Shown here piece after piece: positions 53,334 to 62,202 of a DNA stretch of 64,000 bases. The notes below the pieces were generated by a model, which saw nothing but the letters and a program-made list of their open reading frames with translations, was not told where the DNA came from and searched no databases. Position numbers and translations under genes: made by a program. The stretch is from Endobugula sp965225895 (GTDB taxonomy: Bacteria > Pseudomonadota > Gammaproteobacteria > Pseudomonadales > Cellvibrionaceae): contig CBDDBR010000011.1 in the NCBI GenBank assembly GCA_965225895.1, positions 434,001 to 498,000 on the forward strand, in the 5' to 3' direction. The first letter of the stretch is position 1. Each line of letters begins with the position of its first letter.

Positions 53334-53357
53334 AACGCAGCGAGTAGGAGATAAGTC

Positions 53358-54644
53358 ATGCGAGCGGGTAGTATTCATAAAACACGATTACATAAAAATA
53401 CTGTCACGAGTGGTGCAACAGTAGAAAGTTTTTTAGATGCGCGTGCAAAAAAAATGGTATTGCGGTGGCTGCAAAATATCTCAACGGGATGTTTAACGGT
53501 AGATGACGGTGTTGAAAAATATACTTTTGGTGATAAAAATTCTTCGTTAAAGGCGACAGTTGTGATTCGCTCAGTAGCGGTGTACAGAGATATATTGTCT
53601 AATGGTTTGGTGGGTGCAGGTGAAGCGTATATGCGTGGCAGGTGGTGCTCTACAGATTTGGTCACAGTAGTACGCATTTTAAGCGCTAATTTAACGGCAA
53701 TGCAATCCCGTAGTAGTGTGTGGTCATCGCTTAATGAATGTATTGCCAGTGTTGTTCATCGTTTTTTTAGAAATAATAGTTACACTAATTCACGGCTAAA
53801 CATTGCCGCACATTATGACTTAGGTAATGATTTTTTTCGTTTGTTTTTAGACTCAAGCATGATGTATTCCTCGGCTATTTTTCCCTCTGAAACATCAACC
53901 TTAGAAGAGGCAGCGACTTATAAATTGGAGCATATCTGTCAACGACTACAGCTAAAGCCTACGGATCATTTGCTAGAAATTGGTACAGGGTGGGGAGGCA
54001 TGGCGATCTATGCGGCACAACATTATGGTTGTCGTGTAACTACAACAACAATCTCTAAAGAACAGTATAACTATGCTTGTGATGCAGTCAAAAAAGCAGG
54101 CTTAGAAGATCGTGTTACATTGTTGTTAGATGATTACAGGGATTTAGAGGGACAATTTGATAAGTTAGTCTCTATTGAAATGATAGAAGCTGTTGGTCAT
54201 CGCTACTATCAACAATATTTTACTTCTTGTGGCCGTTTACTAAAAGACGATGGCCTAATGCTGATTCAAGCGATTACCGTGCCCGATCAGCGATATGAAT
54301 TGACGAAAAAATCCACTGACTTTATTCAACAATATATTTTCCCTGGCGGTGAATTGCCTTGTATTCAAGTGATGACTAAGCACTTAACCGAAGACAGCGA
54401 TCTGCAAGTTGTTGCTATTGATGATATTACTCGCGACTATGCAAATACACTGGCTGTGTGGCGTGAGCGTTTCTTTGAACGTTTAGAGGATGTTAAAGTC
54501 CAAGGTTTTGATGACATATTTATTCGTATGTGGGATTTTTACTTAGCGTATTGTGAAGGCGGGTTTCGTGAACGCACTATCAGTACGGTGCAAATGGTAA
54601 TGGCAAAACCAAGGTGCCAATCATTACCTATGGTAGCACGTTAA
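53358..54644 (+). CDS. Cyclopropane-fatty-acid synthase family SAM methyltransferase
   Basis: The 428-residue enzyme has the CFA-synthase layout: an N-terminal lipid-binding region, then AHYDLGNDFFRLFLDSSMMY, the SAM-binding motif LLEIGTGWGGMAIYAA, TTTISKEQYNYA and SIEMIEAVGHRYY. It methylates unsaturated acyl chains of phospholipids. In Rhodobacter sphaeroides related proteins under ChrR control contribute to methylated or furan fatty acids, so a cyclopropane product should not be assumed. It is 24 bp after the DUF1365 gene. Confidence 0.9.
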   Translation: MRAGSIHKTRLHKNTVTSGATVESFLDARAKKMVLRWLQNISTGCLTVDDGVEKYTFGDKNSSLKATVVIRSVAVYRDILSNGLVGAGEAYMRGRWCSTDLVTVVRILSANLTAMQSRSSVWSSLNECIASVVHRFFRNNSYTNSRLNIAAHYDLGNDFFRLFLDSSMMYSSAIFPSETSTLEEAATYKLEHICQRLQLKPTDHLLEIGTGWGGMAIYAAQHYGCRVTTTTISKEQYNYACDAVKKAGLEDRVTLLLDDYRDLEGQFDKLVSIEMIEAVGHRYYQQYFTSCGRLLKDDGLMLIQAITVPDQRYELTKKSTDFIQQYIFPGGELPCIQVMTKHLTEDSDLQVVAIDDITRDYANTLAVWRERFFERLEDVKVQGFDDIFIRMWDFYLAYCEGGFRERTISTVQMVMAKPRCQSLPMVAR

Positions 54645-54715
54645 TAAAGGGTGGTTTTTCTGTTTTGCGGTTGTTGAAAATACGTTGTTGTAGAAGTATA
54701 GCTTTAGAAACATTA

Positions 54716-54743
54716 TTCTAGGTGTAATGTTCTAGGTGTAATA
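54716..54743. repeat. Two tandem 14-bp repeats upstream of the DUF2878 gene
   Basis: TTCTAGGTGTAATG (54716-54729) is followed directly by TTCTAGGTGTAATA (54730-54743), 13 of 14 bases identical, and then a further TCTAGA. It lies in the 164-bp gap between the CFA-like and DUF2878 genes. It could be a regulator site or a slippage product. Confidence 0.55.
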
Positions 54744-54808
54744 CTCTAGAATCCGTGCTTTAAATATATTATTCCATGTAGTCTTGGCTATTTTTTTGAG
54801 AGATATAT

Positions 54809-55336
54809 ATGCCTTCTGAATCAATACGGCGTTTGCTGGTTAATTTTATATTGTTTCAGATTGGCTGGTTTGCTTGTCTGTTAATAGATAGTGCATGGCT
54901 TTATTTCATCATGGCTGTTATTTTGTTGGTACATTTTTTATGGGTTGTGCCTAAATTAAAAATATTTTCCGAGCTGTCATTGCTAATAAAAGTGTTGTTT
55001 GTTGGCCTGTGTTTAGAGGTTTTTTATTTGCAGCTAGGCGTATTGGTACAAGCCAATGCAAGCAGTTTTCCCCCTGTATGGTTGTTGTTTATATGGGTGC
55101 TATTCGCCACTACTTTTGCACATAGTCTGTTGTGGTTGCGCAATCAATTATATGTGGCGGCAGCCTTTGCAGCTATTGCTGCTCCTCTGAGTTACTATGC
55201 GGGCGTGCAGCTTAATATGTCTATGTCATTTCATAGCAATGTATTATTTAGTGTGGGAATGATTGCTGTGAGTTGGGCTATTGTATTTCCTCTCGTGTTA
55301 CGTTGGGTTTTACCTAATGTTACATCGCCTTCATAG
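54809..55336 (+). CDS. DUF2878 integral membrane protein
   Basis: The 175-residue protein has about six transmembrane helices (for example LLVNFILFQIGWFACLLI and LWLRNQLYVAAAFAAIAAPL) and matches DUF2878, a family found with cyclopropane-synthase-like genes in ChrR-linked clusters. Function is unknown; it may move or present lipids in the inner membrane. It is 164 bp after the CFA-like gene and may have its own promoter. Confidence 0.85.
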   Translation: MPSESIRRLLVNFILFQIGWFACLLIDSAWLYFIMAVILLVHFLWVVPKLKIFSELSLLIKVLFVGLCLEVFYLQLGVLVQANASSFPPVWLLFIWVLFATTFAHSLLWLRNQLYVAAAFAAIAAPLSYYAGVQLNMSMSFHSNVLFSVGMIAVSWAIVFPLVLRWVLPNVTSPS

Positions 55337-55421
55337 TCGGCTGTGAATATGCAGTCCGAATAATCATATACAAAATAATATATCGTATAAGTCAATGGTG
55401 TTGAATGATGGTGTTACCGTA

Positions 55422-56201
55422 ATGATGTTGCGCAGTATCATAATGTTGCTATTTTTTTATAGTTATACAGCGTATAGCGATGTGTGTTTACCATTAAAAA
55501 ATGCACAAATTATAGGTGTGGCAACACATGCAAAAACAGGTGTGTTTTTATATTGCGAGTATCATGTGATTGAAAAAAATACATCGCAAGTTATCTATAC
55601 CGATAAAACACAAAGTCCTATTGCGATAAAAACAGTAGATTATTCAATGAGTTTACTGGCACCTAATATTTTGCAGCGTGATTATCGCCATAGTGAAATG
55701 GTGTCGGTGACACGCCAAGAGTCACTCGATAAACAATCGGTAGATACCTTGTTATTAGAATATAAGGGAAAGAATAGTAACAATATACTGAAAAAAATAA
55801 TTAATGATCGGCCAGATTTGGTTGTAGATGCAGGCTTTGATAATGCAATACGCTATTATTGGGATGCCCTAAGCACAAAAAAGAAAGTATCCCTTAAGTT
55901 TGTTGTGCCTGCTAAATCAAGAACGATTACATTGCTCGTAAAACAAACTAAATTGTCGCGCTGTCGCTTACCTGCGGTACGTGATGTGGGGGATGATTTA
56001 GAACGTAATGTAGATGATGATGAGCGATATTTTTGTTATGTGGTAAAGCCCAAAAGTACATTGTTGGGTTGGTTTGTTAAGCCAATTATTCTTCTATATG
56101 CGCGTGATACACAACGTCTTATGTATTTTTCGGGTAGTAGTAATGTGAGTACAGCCGCAGGAAAGGGGCAGATGGTTAATATTGATTACCGTTATTTGTA
56201 A
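55422..56201 (+). CDS. Exported protein of unknown function, end of lipid cluster
   Basis: The 259-residue protein begins with a signal peptide (MMLRSIIMLLFFYSYTAYSD) when started at ATG 55422; an ATG nine codons upstream is also open. The mature part is about 235 residues, beta-rich, with cysteines at CLPL, YCEYH, SRCRLP and RYFCYVV that could pair. No family is recognised. Its position after DUF2878, on the same strand, suggests that it belongs to the ChrR-linked unit, perhaps as a periplasmic lipid-handling protein. Confidence 0.7.
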   Translation: MMLRSIIMLLFFYSYTAYSDVCLPLKNAQIIGVATHAKTGVFLYCEYHVIEKNTSQVIYTDKTQSPIAIKTVDYSMSLLAPNILQRDYRHSEMVSVTRQESLDKQSVDTLLLEYKGKNSNNILKKIINDRPDLVVDAGFDNAIRYYWDALSTKKKVSLKFVVPAKSRTITLLVKQTKLSRCRLPAVRDVGDDLERNVDDDERYFCYVVKPKSTLLGWFVKPIILLYARDTQRLMYFSGSSNVSTAAGKGQMVNIDYRYL

Positions 56202-56291
56202 GTAATATGTTTATTGCTCTGACTTGTAGCGTTGTTTGGTGGCCCCAATATTAATTTCGCTATACTGTGCTTTTTGTAAAGAAAGAAGGAT

Positions 56292-56437
56292 AAAAAAATA
56301 CCGCCCACTCTGTATAAAAAACCAAAATGGGCGGTAGGGGTGGCCGCTGTTGTTAATGCATATCCTTATGGCCATTTCTTAGGCCTAAATGAGGTGCATC
56401 CTTTGATATATCCTGACTTCCTGTCTACGTCAATGTT
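56292..56437 (-). ncRNA. Probable CsrA/RsmA-sequestering sRNA (RsmY/RsmZ-like)
   Basis: A transcript of about 145 nt is predicted on the minus strand. It holds four AGGA motifs within about 65 nt (in ACAGGAAG, TCAGGATA, AAAGGATG and TAAGGATA). Two sit in small hairpin loops, GAC-AGGAA-GTC and CATA-AGGA-TATG, as in CsrB/RsmY-type RNAs. It ends with the stem TACCGCCCA/TGGGCGGTA followed by seven T residues. Length, motif density, terminator and an upstream GacA-box match the RsmY/RsmZ group of Pseudomonas-like bacteria. There is no ORF here. The sRNA call is inferred from sequence pattern; the family is not confirmed by a covariance search. Confidence 0.65.
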
Positions 56438-56443
56438 GGATCT

Positions 56444-56511
56444 ATTATGCGTGTTGCCTTTATCGTTGTCTGTAAGACAGTAGAGGCAATGCTTGTAAGT
56501 CATTTCTCACG
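56444..56511 (-). promoter_or_regulatory. GacA-box and -10 element of the sRNA gene
   Basis: On the minus strand CATAAT (plus coordinates 56444-56449) is a -10 element seven bases before the predicted start. About 65 bp upstream of the start, CGTGAG-N6-CTTACA (56494-56511) matches the GacA upstream activating sequence TGTAAG-N6-CTTACA at 10 of 12 positions. The -35 (AGACAA) is poor, as expected for an activator-dependent promoter. Confidence 0.55.
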
Positions 56512-56549
56512 TCTCTTGTTTATCTCTTATTTGTCTTTCATTTGTTTTT

Positions 56550-56951
56550 TTATTCGTCTTTAAAATATGTGCTGCCAGCATCAATTTCATGGAGTAATCG
56601 CAGGGCAAATACTTTGATTTGCCATTGTGTGATGGGTAAGGCAACCGATGTGAATGAGTGCTGTGTATAAGCTTGAGCGTTTATTTGGTTGTGTTGGCTT
56701 ATTTTTAGAATGAGGAGTTGTAGTGTTTCGTAAATGGTTTTGTGCCAGTCTTTGTGGGTAAGCTCAACATCTTCTAAGGCGTAGTCGATAAGTTGATCGA
56801 TGACGATGTCAGAGATTAATGGTGAGTGGTGTTTTTGCGCGGTTAGTTGGTCGCGTAAATGTTTAATGATGCGGCCAATCTGTTTGCGCTGACGTTTAAG
56901 TGCTTTATTATCTGGCACTTTAGGTGCATCTTTTAGAACGCTATTAGACAT
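56550..56951 (-). CDS. Hypothetical protein
   Basis: The 133-residue soluble protein is helical and basic at its N-terminus (NKALKRQRKQIGRIIKHLRD), with no signal peptide, membrane segment or motif that I recognise. It is followed on the same strand by the sRNA candidate and preceded by a 78-residue coiled-coil gene. Its codon use resembles neighbouring genes, so I take it as real, but no function can be assigned. Confidence 0.65.
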   Translation of the reverse strand: MSNSVLKDAPKVPDNKALKRQRKQIGRIIKHLRDQLTAQKHHSPLISDIVIDQLIDYALEDVELTHKDWHKTIYETLQLLILKISQHNQINAQAYTQHSFTSVALPITQWQIKVFALRLLHEIDAGSTYFKDE

Positions 56952-57004
56952 ATTGGTACCCCATAATGTGTGTAGGATGGGTGAAGCGACAATATTGAAT
57001 ACGA

Positions 57005-57241
57005 TTAGTGTACTAAATTAATTTTCTTTGTTTTTGTGGTAGTTGTTTGTTTTGGTTTTTTATTGTTATGGTTTTCGGCCGCTTTTAATGCAGCGAGTTT
57101 TTGATCTTCAAGAGCATTTACTTGTTTCTTAACTCGGGATAATACTTCTCCCATCACTTCTGCCATTTGTTCTAATTGATCAATGGCAATGAGTAGGTTT
57201 TCTTGTTGTGTTTTCCATTCGCGATCTGTTTTCTGTGCCAT
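57005..57241 (-). CDS. Small coiled-coil protein, unknown
   Basis: The 78-residue protein is largely one coiled coil (QQENLLIAIDQLEQMAEVMG) with a Lys/Thr-rich tail (KKPKQTTTTKTKKINLVH). The start is ATG 57241 with GGAGG five bases upstream; a GTG four codons earlier overlaps that ribosome site and is rejected. It lies between nrdB and the 133-residue gene on the same strand and is separated from nrdB by a strong hairpin. No function is evident. Confidence 0.65.
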   Translation of the reverse strand: MAQKTDREWKTQQENLLIAIDQLEQMAEVMGEVLSRVKKQVNALEDQKLAALKAAENHNNKKPKQTTTTKTKKINLVH

Positions 57242-57279
57242 ATGTGCCTCCACTTAATGATTGGAACTGCAATATTATT

Positions 57280-57314
57280 ATCTAGCAGCTTAACGTAAGC
57301 TGAAGCTGCTAGAT
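57280..57314 (-). terminator. Terminator hairpin of the nrdAB operon
   Basis: ATCTAGCAGCTT (57280-57291) pairs perfectly with AAGCTGCTAGAT (57303-57314), 12 bp with an 11-base loop. It lies about 30 bp after the nrdB stop codon. The minus-strand side has AATAATATT rather than a T-run, so efficiency is uncertain. Confidence 0.65.
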
Positions 57315-57344
57315 TGTTTTGGCTAATGCTACTACGGGAAACAC

Positions 57345-58610
57345 TTAATCCCAGCTTAATGCTCCGCCTGTTTGGTACTCAATAACGCGTGTTTCAAAGA
57401 AATTCTTTTCTTTACGTAGATCCATGATTTCACTCATCCATGGGAATGGGTTTTGTGCACCAGGATACTGCTCTGGTAGGCCTAGCTGTGATAAACGACG
57501 GTTAGAAATAAACTGTAAGTATTCTTCCATCATGGATGCATTCATACCCAGTACGCCACGAGGCATTGTGTCACGCGCGTATGCAATTTCTAATTCTGTG
57601 CCTTCTAGTACCATTTGCATCACTTCGGCTTTGAATTCTTCTGTCCATAGATGCGGGTTTTCTAATTTGATTTGGTTGATAATATCAATACCAAAATTTA
57701 GATGCATCGATTCATCACGTAAAATATATTGAAACTGTTCGGCTACCCCAGTCATTTTATTACGACGACCCATGGATAAAATTTGTGTGAATCCACAGTA
57801 AAAGAAAATGCCTTCTGTCACTGCATAGAAACCAATGAGGTTACGCAGTAATTCTTGGTCTGTTTCTGGCGTGCCTGTGTTAAACGTTGGGTCGCTAATA
57901 CCTTGCGTATGGGCAATACTCCATGCTGCCTTGTTGGCAACAGAAGGCACTTCGCGGTACATATTAAAAATTTCACCTTCATCCATACCCAGTGATTCAA
58001 TACAGTATTGATAAGCATGAGTATGAATGGCTTCTTCAAACGCTTGGCGTAGTAAATATTGACGACATTCTGGGTTGGTAATTAAGCGATATACAGCCAA
58101 TACTAAATTATTAGCAACCAGCGAGTCAGCGGTAGAAAAATAACCGAGCGAGCGCATAATAATGCGACGTTCGTCATCGCTTAAGCCATTAGGATCTTTC
58201 CATAAGGCTATATCGGCGGTCATGTTTACTTCTTGTGGCATCCAATGATTGGCGCAGCCATCAAGGTATTTTTGCCATGCCCAGTCGTACTTAAATGGCA
58301 CCAATTGGTTAAGATCGGCACGGCAGTTAATCATTGCTTTTTCATCAACCCCAACACGGGCAGCACCCATTTCTAATTCTTCGATACCTGGTGTCGGGTC
58401 GATTTGGCTAATTGCTTGTTTGGCTTTAGCAATGGCATCAGTAGGCGCCGCTGCCGTTGTTGCTTTAGCCTCTGCTGGCGTTTCTGGTGCTGACGTTTCT
58501 GCTGTTAAGGTTTCTTGTACAGGTGTTTCTGTTTTTGCTTCTGTGTTTTGTTCTGCTAATGCGGCGGGAGCAACAGCCACATCGTCATCATATTCATCCC
58601 AGTTCAACAT
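57345..58610 (-). CDS. nrdB: Class Ia ribonucleotide reductase, beta subunit
   Basis: The 421-residue protein is a class Ia R2 subunit. Its di-iron ligands are spread over SLVANNLVLAVYR, EEAIHTHAYQY and the ESMHLNFGIDIIN helix, and VTEGIFFYCGF is also conserved. Residues 20-75 form an Ala/Thr/Glu-rich extension not seen in E. coli NrdB, before the conserved RADLNQLVPFKYDWAWQKYL. It houses the di-iron/tyrosyl-radical cofactor and works with NrdA. It follows nrdA by 79 bp. Confidence 0.95.
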   Translation of the reverse strand: MLNWDEYDDDVAVAPAALAEQNTEAKTETPVQETLTAETSAPETPAEAKATTAAAPTDAIAKAKQAISQIDPTPGIEELEMGAARVGVDEKAMINCRADLNQLVPFKYDWAWQKYLDGCANHWMPQEVNMTADIALWKDPNGLSDDERRIIMRSLGYFSTADSLVANNLVLAVYRLITNPECRQYLLRQAFEEAIHTHAYQYCIESLGMDEGEIFNMYREVPSVANKAAWSIAHTQGISDPTFNTGTPETDQELLRNLIGFYAVTEGIFFYCGFTQILSMGRRNKMTGVAEQFQYILRDESMHLNFGIDIINQIKLENPHLWTEEFKAEVMQMVLEGTELEIAYARDTMPRGVLGMNASMMEEYLQFISNRRLSQLGLPEQYPGAQNPFPWMSEIMDLRKEKNFFETRVIEYQTGGALSWD

Positions 58611-58689
58611 AATGCTTACCTTGTTATTTTCTTCTATTTATTTTTTAGACAGTAGAGAGGGGGATATCATCCCCCTAGATATTTATTTG

Positions 58690-61569
58690 TTATTGGCACG
58701 CTTCACAATCAGGATCATCTAGCGAGCATGCTTGTGGTACCGCAGCCGCTGTGGGTTCTGATGATGAAGATACGGCGTTTAATGTACTGCCTTCAACCGT
58801 TGATTTTTCTGTTGTTGTTGCTGATAGTGCGCGCAAGTAATAAGTGGTTTTTAAACCGCTAAACCAAGCCATGCGATACGTAATATCTAGCTTTTTACCG
58901 TTGGCACCAGAAATGTAGAGATTTAGACTCTGTGCTTGGTCGATCCATTTTTGGCGACGGCTAGCAGCGCTTACAATCCAGCGAGGTTCTACTTCAAATG
59001 CAGATGCATATAACGCTTTAAGGTCTGCAGGAATACGTTCTACTTTTTGTACCGAGCCTTCGTAGTATTTTAGATCGTTAACCATTACTGAATCCCATAA
59101 TCCACGAGCTTTTAGGTCATGAACAAGGTAAGGGTTAACAACGGTAAATTCACCTGACAGGTTCGATTTTACGTATAGGTTTTGATACGTAGGTTCGATA
59201 GATTGCGAGACGCCAGTAATATTTGCAATGGTTGCAGTAGGGGCAATGGCCATTACATTTGAGTTACGCATGCCTTGTGTTTTTACTTTGTCACGTAGTG
59301 TTGCCCAATCTAAAGTTTGGCTACGATCCATATCAATATATTTCTCTCCGCGCTGTGCAGCGAGAGTAGCAATTGAGTCGATAGGCAGTTCACCTTTGCT
59401 CCATAGTGATCCTTCAAAGCTAGCGTATTGTCCACGCTCGGCGGCAAGGTTGCTTGAGGCATTAATGGCAAAGTAACTAATGGCTTCCATTGAACGGTCG
59501 GCAAACTCTACGGCTTCGTTAGATGAATAAGCAATGTTTTGCTTGTATAAGGCATCTTGGAAACCCATTAAACCCAGCCCGATTGGACGGTGGCGCATGT
59601 TTGATGTGCGCGCAGCTTTTACCGCGTAGTAGTTAATGTCAATGACGTTATCAAGCATACGTACGGCTGTGTTTACTGTTTCTTCAAGCTTGGCAGTGTT
59701 TAACTCGCCATTATCAATGTGTTGCGCTAGGTTGACAGAGCCTAGGTTACACACGGCGATTTCGTCACCAGCTGTTGTATTGAGTGTAATCTCGGTACAT
59801 AAGTTTGATGAGTGTACGACGCCAACATGTTGTTGTGGGCTACGTAAGTTACAGCTGTCTTTAAAAGTGATCCATGGGTGGCCTGTTTCAAACAGCATGC
59901 CCAGCATTTTACGCCATAGGTTTTCTGCTTTAATACGTTTAAAGTGTTTGATTTCCCCATTGTCGGCCATGCGCTCGTATTCTTCATAGCGAGCTTCAAA
60001 GGCCGTACCGCATAAGTCGTGTAGATCAGGCGTTTCACTTGGAGTAAATAATGTCCATTGTTCATTATCGAAGACGCGCTTCATAAATAAATCAGGCACC
60101 CAGTTAGCCGTGTTCATATCATGTGTACGACGACGGTCATCACCTGTGTTTTTACGCAATTCTAAAAACTCTTCGATGTCCATGTGCCATGTTTCTAAGT
60201 AAGCACACATGGCGCCTTTACGTTTACCGCCTTGGTTAACGGCAACGGCGGTGTCGTTGGCCACTTTTAAGAAGGGGACAACACCTTGTGATTTACCATT
60301 GGTGCCTTTGATGTATGAGCCTAAAGCGCGAACAGGTGTCCAGTCATTACCTAAGCCGCCTGCCCATTTTGATAGCATGGCGTTATCTTGCATGGCGCCA
60401 TAAATACCGTGTAGGTCATCAGGAACAGTTGTTAAGTAGCATGACGATAATTGTGGGCGTAATGTGCCCGCATTAAATAATGTAGGTGTAGAACTCATAT
60501 AATCGAATGATGATAATAGACGATAGAATTCGATAGCACGCTCATTGGGTTGATCTTCTTCTACCGCTAGCCCCATTGCGACACGCATGAAGAATATTTG
60601 TGGTAGTTCGATACGCACTTCATCGCTGTGGATAAAGTAGCGGTCATATAATGTTTGTAAACCTAGGTAGGTAAATTGGCTATCGCGAGTGTGATCAAGT
60701 GCTTGCCCTAGTACGTTAAGGTCAAAGCTCAGTAGGTCTGGCGATAGTAATTCAAGCTCAACACCTTTCGCAATATACGCAGATAATGCTTTTGGATAGT
60801 AAATTTCCATATCGTGGTGAGTTGCTTGCTCAGCAATATTTAAAAAGCTAAGTGCTTCGCTACGTAGTTTGTCTTGTAATAGACGTGCTGTTGCGTATGT
60901 GTAATTAGGCTCTTTCTCAACAAGTGTGCGAGCAGTAATTACTAGTGATGTGTTGATATCGCTGAGTGCAACACCGTCATATAGATTGCGCATTGCTTCG
61001 TCGAGAATTTCGTCAATGCTTACGTCTTTTAGACCTTCACAAGCTTCAGACACAATGGTGTGAATGCGGTTCATGTCTAATGGTGCTGTATCGCCATTGT
61101 CGAGAGTGATATTAATGCGTGGGTATTTCGCTAATTCGGCTTCAGAAACAACAGGTGTGGCTTCAGCACGTACTCGAGCACGTTCTGCACGGTAAAGCAC
61201 GTAATCACGAGCAACTTTGTGCTCACCATTACGCATAAGAGTGAGTTCTACTTGGTCTTGAATATCTTCAATGTGTACGGTGCCACCTGATGGCATACGA
61301 CGATTAAAGGTATCCGAAATTTGTTGTGTGAAAACTTTAACTACTTCGTGAACGCGGCTAGATGCAGCGGCAGTTCCACCTTCTACAGCAAGAAAGGCTT
61401 TTGTTACAGCGATGGCAATTTTATCTTCCGCATAAGGCACAACGGTACCATTTCGCTTGATCACGCGTAATTTACCTGGTGCAGTTGCGGTTACAGGGGT
61501 AGCAGGTGCTGTAGAAACAGTATTGTCTCTCGGGGTTTGTGCTTGGCTTGAGTCGGACTCAGTGTGCAT
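58690..61569 (-). CDS. nrdA: Class Ia ribonucleotide reductase, alpha subunit
   Basis: The 959-residue protein has two ATP-cone-like regions at the N-terminus (about 33-120 and 150-235), as in Pseudomonas NrdA. The ten-stranded barrel follows, with SSCYLTTVPDDL, the active site around NLCTEITLNTTAGDE, and NMRHRPIGLGLMGFQ. The C-terminal Cys pair that receives electrons is CSLDDPDCEACQ. The enzyme makes deoxyribonucleotides. The upstream 617 bp contain a DnaA box and several palindromes. Confidence 0.96.
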   Translation of the reverse strand: MHTESDSSQAQTPRDNTVSTAPATPVTATAPGKLRVIKRNGTVVPYAEDKIAIAVTKAFLAVEGGTAAASSRVHEVVKVFTQQISDTFNRRMPSGGTVHIEDIQDQVELTLMRNGEHKVARDYVLYRAERARVRAEATPVVSEAELAKYPRINITLDNGDTAPLDMNRIHTIVSEACEGLKDVSIDEILDEAMRNLYDGVALSDINTSLVITARTLVEKEPNYTYATARLLQDKLRSEALSFLNIAEQATHHDMEIYYPKALSAYIAKGVELELLSPDLLSFDLNVLGQALDHTRDSQFTYLGLQTLYDRYFIHSDEVRIELPQIFFMRVAMGLAVEEDQPNERAIEFYRLLSSFDYMSSTPTLFNAGTLRPQLSSCYLTTVPDDLHGIYGAMQDNAMLSKWAGGLGNDWTPVRALGSYIKGTNGKSQGVVPFLKVANDTAVAVNQGGKRKGAMCAYLETWHMDIEEFLELRKNTGDDRRRTHDMNTANWVPDLFMKRVFDNEQWTLFTPSETPDLHDLCGTAFEARYEEYERMADNGEIKHFKRIKAENLWRKMLGMLFETGHPWITFKDSCNLRSPQQHVGVVHSSNLCTEITLNTTAGDEIAVCNLGSVNLAQHIDNGELNTAKLEETVNTAVRMLDNVIDINYYAVKAARTSNMRHRPIGLGLMGFQDALYKQNIAYSSNEAVEFADRSMEAISYFAINASSNLAAERGQYASFEGSLWSKGELPIDSIATLAAQRGEKYIDMDRSQTLDWATLRDKVKTQGMRNSNVMAIAPTATIANITGVSQSIEPTYQNLYVKSNLSGEFTVVNPYLVHDLKARGLWDSVMVNDLKYYEGSVQKVERIPADLKALYASAFEVEPRWIVSAASRRQKWIDQAQSLNLYISGANGKKLDITYRMAWFSGLKTTYYLRALSATTTEKSTVEGSTLNAVSSSSEPTAAAVPQACSLDDPDCEACQ

Positions 61570-62180
61570 CTTTTTCTCCAGTAAAAAGTCGTCTTTTTAT
61601 GTATTCCCTATGGGGCATAATGCTTTTGCATCATTTTGTTATAAGTACTTGGTGTTGCTATCTGTGTATTTGGTGTATCTGTTTATCGGTGTATCGAGCT
61701 ATCTGTTTTCACATTGTTTTCTGATTCATTGTTACTTTAAGGTGATGCTGTTCTTGGTATTACTTTTATTCAACTGCGGTTTAATTGGCAGTATCCTATT
61801 TTGTGAAGCATTTAACCGAGTGTTGACGGTTTTTTGTCAACAAATACAGTATGTATAACAATAGCGCGCTTGTGTTTGATATTAGGTGTCCATCCCTATA
61901 TGTTGGGGTTTGTTTAAGTTGACCCACAAGATAATGCGGTTTGACCTAAAAATCAAGACAATGAAATAGAGGTTTTCTTGTGGATAAAGTGTGGGAAAGT
62001 GATTGAGTTAGTAGACGTTAACCCAAGAGACTTTAGTGGTGCTGGATTATATGCTGATAGAGGAACAAATAACTTTCTTTATATTATTTGTTCCTATTGA
62101 AAGAGTTTTTTAGCTCAAATTCTCATGAGAATTGGGTCACAAAAAATAGTGTGAAATGAAGTGAGTATATGGAGAAGAAA
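61570..62180. promoter_or_regulatory. nrdA upstream region: DnaA box and palindromes
   Basis: This 610-bp gap contains no credible gene; a 133-codon hydrophobic open frame overlapping the nrdA start is rejected. A perfect DnaA box TTATCCACA is on the minus strand at 61979-61987. TGTTGAC-ggtttttt-GTCAACA (61821-61842) includes a minus-strand TTGACA. AGGAACAAATAA and TTATTTGTTCCT (62061-62095) make a perfect 12-bp hairpin. AATTCTCATGAGAATT (62118-62133) is a perfect 16-bp palindrome. In E. coli nrdAB is controlled by DnaA through such boxes. Confidence 0.5.
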
Positions 62181-62202
62181 ATTGGGCTATATTTTGCCCA
62201 AT
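62181..62202 (-). terminator. Terminator hairpin at the argF stop
   Basis: ATTGGGC-tatatttt-GCCCAAT is a 7-bp stem that includes the argF stop codon. On the minus strand it is followed by TTTTCTTC. It is a plausible short intrinsic terminator. Confidence 0.5.

Noticed and set aside
61457..61858. 133-codon hydrophobic open frame overlapping the nrdA start
   Set aside because: Antisense to conserved nrdA codons at its 5' end, no ribosome site, and composition follows the T-rich intergenic DNA.
61892..61907. NrdR-box-like CCCTATATGTTGGG upstream of nrdA
   Set aside because: The core fits loosely, but no second box at the usual spacing could be found, so NrdR control is not claimed.
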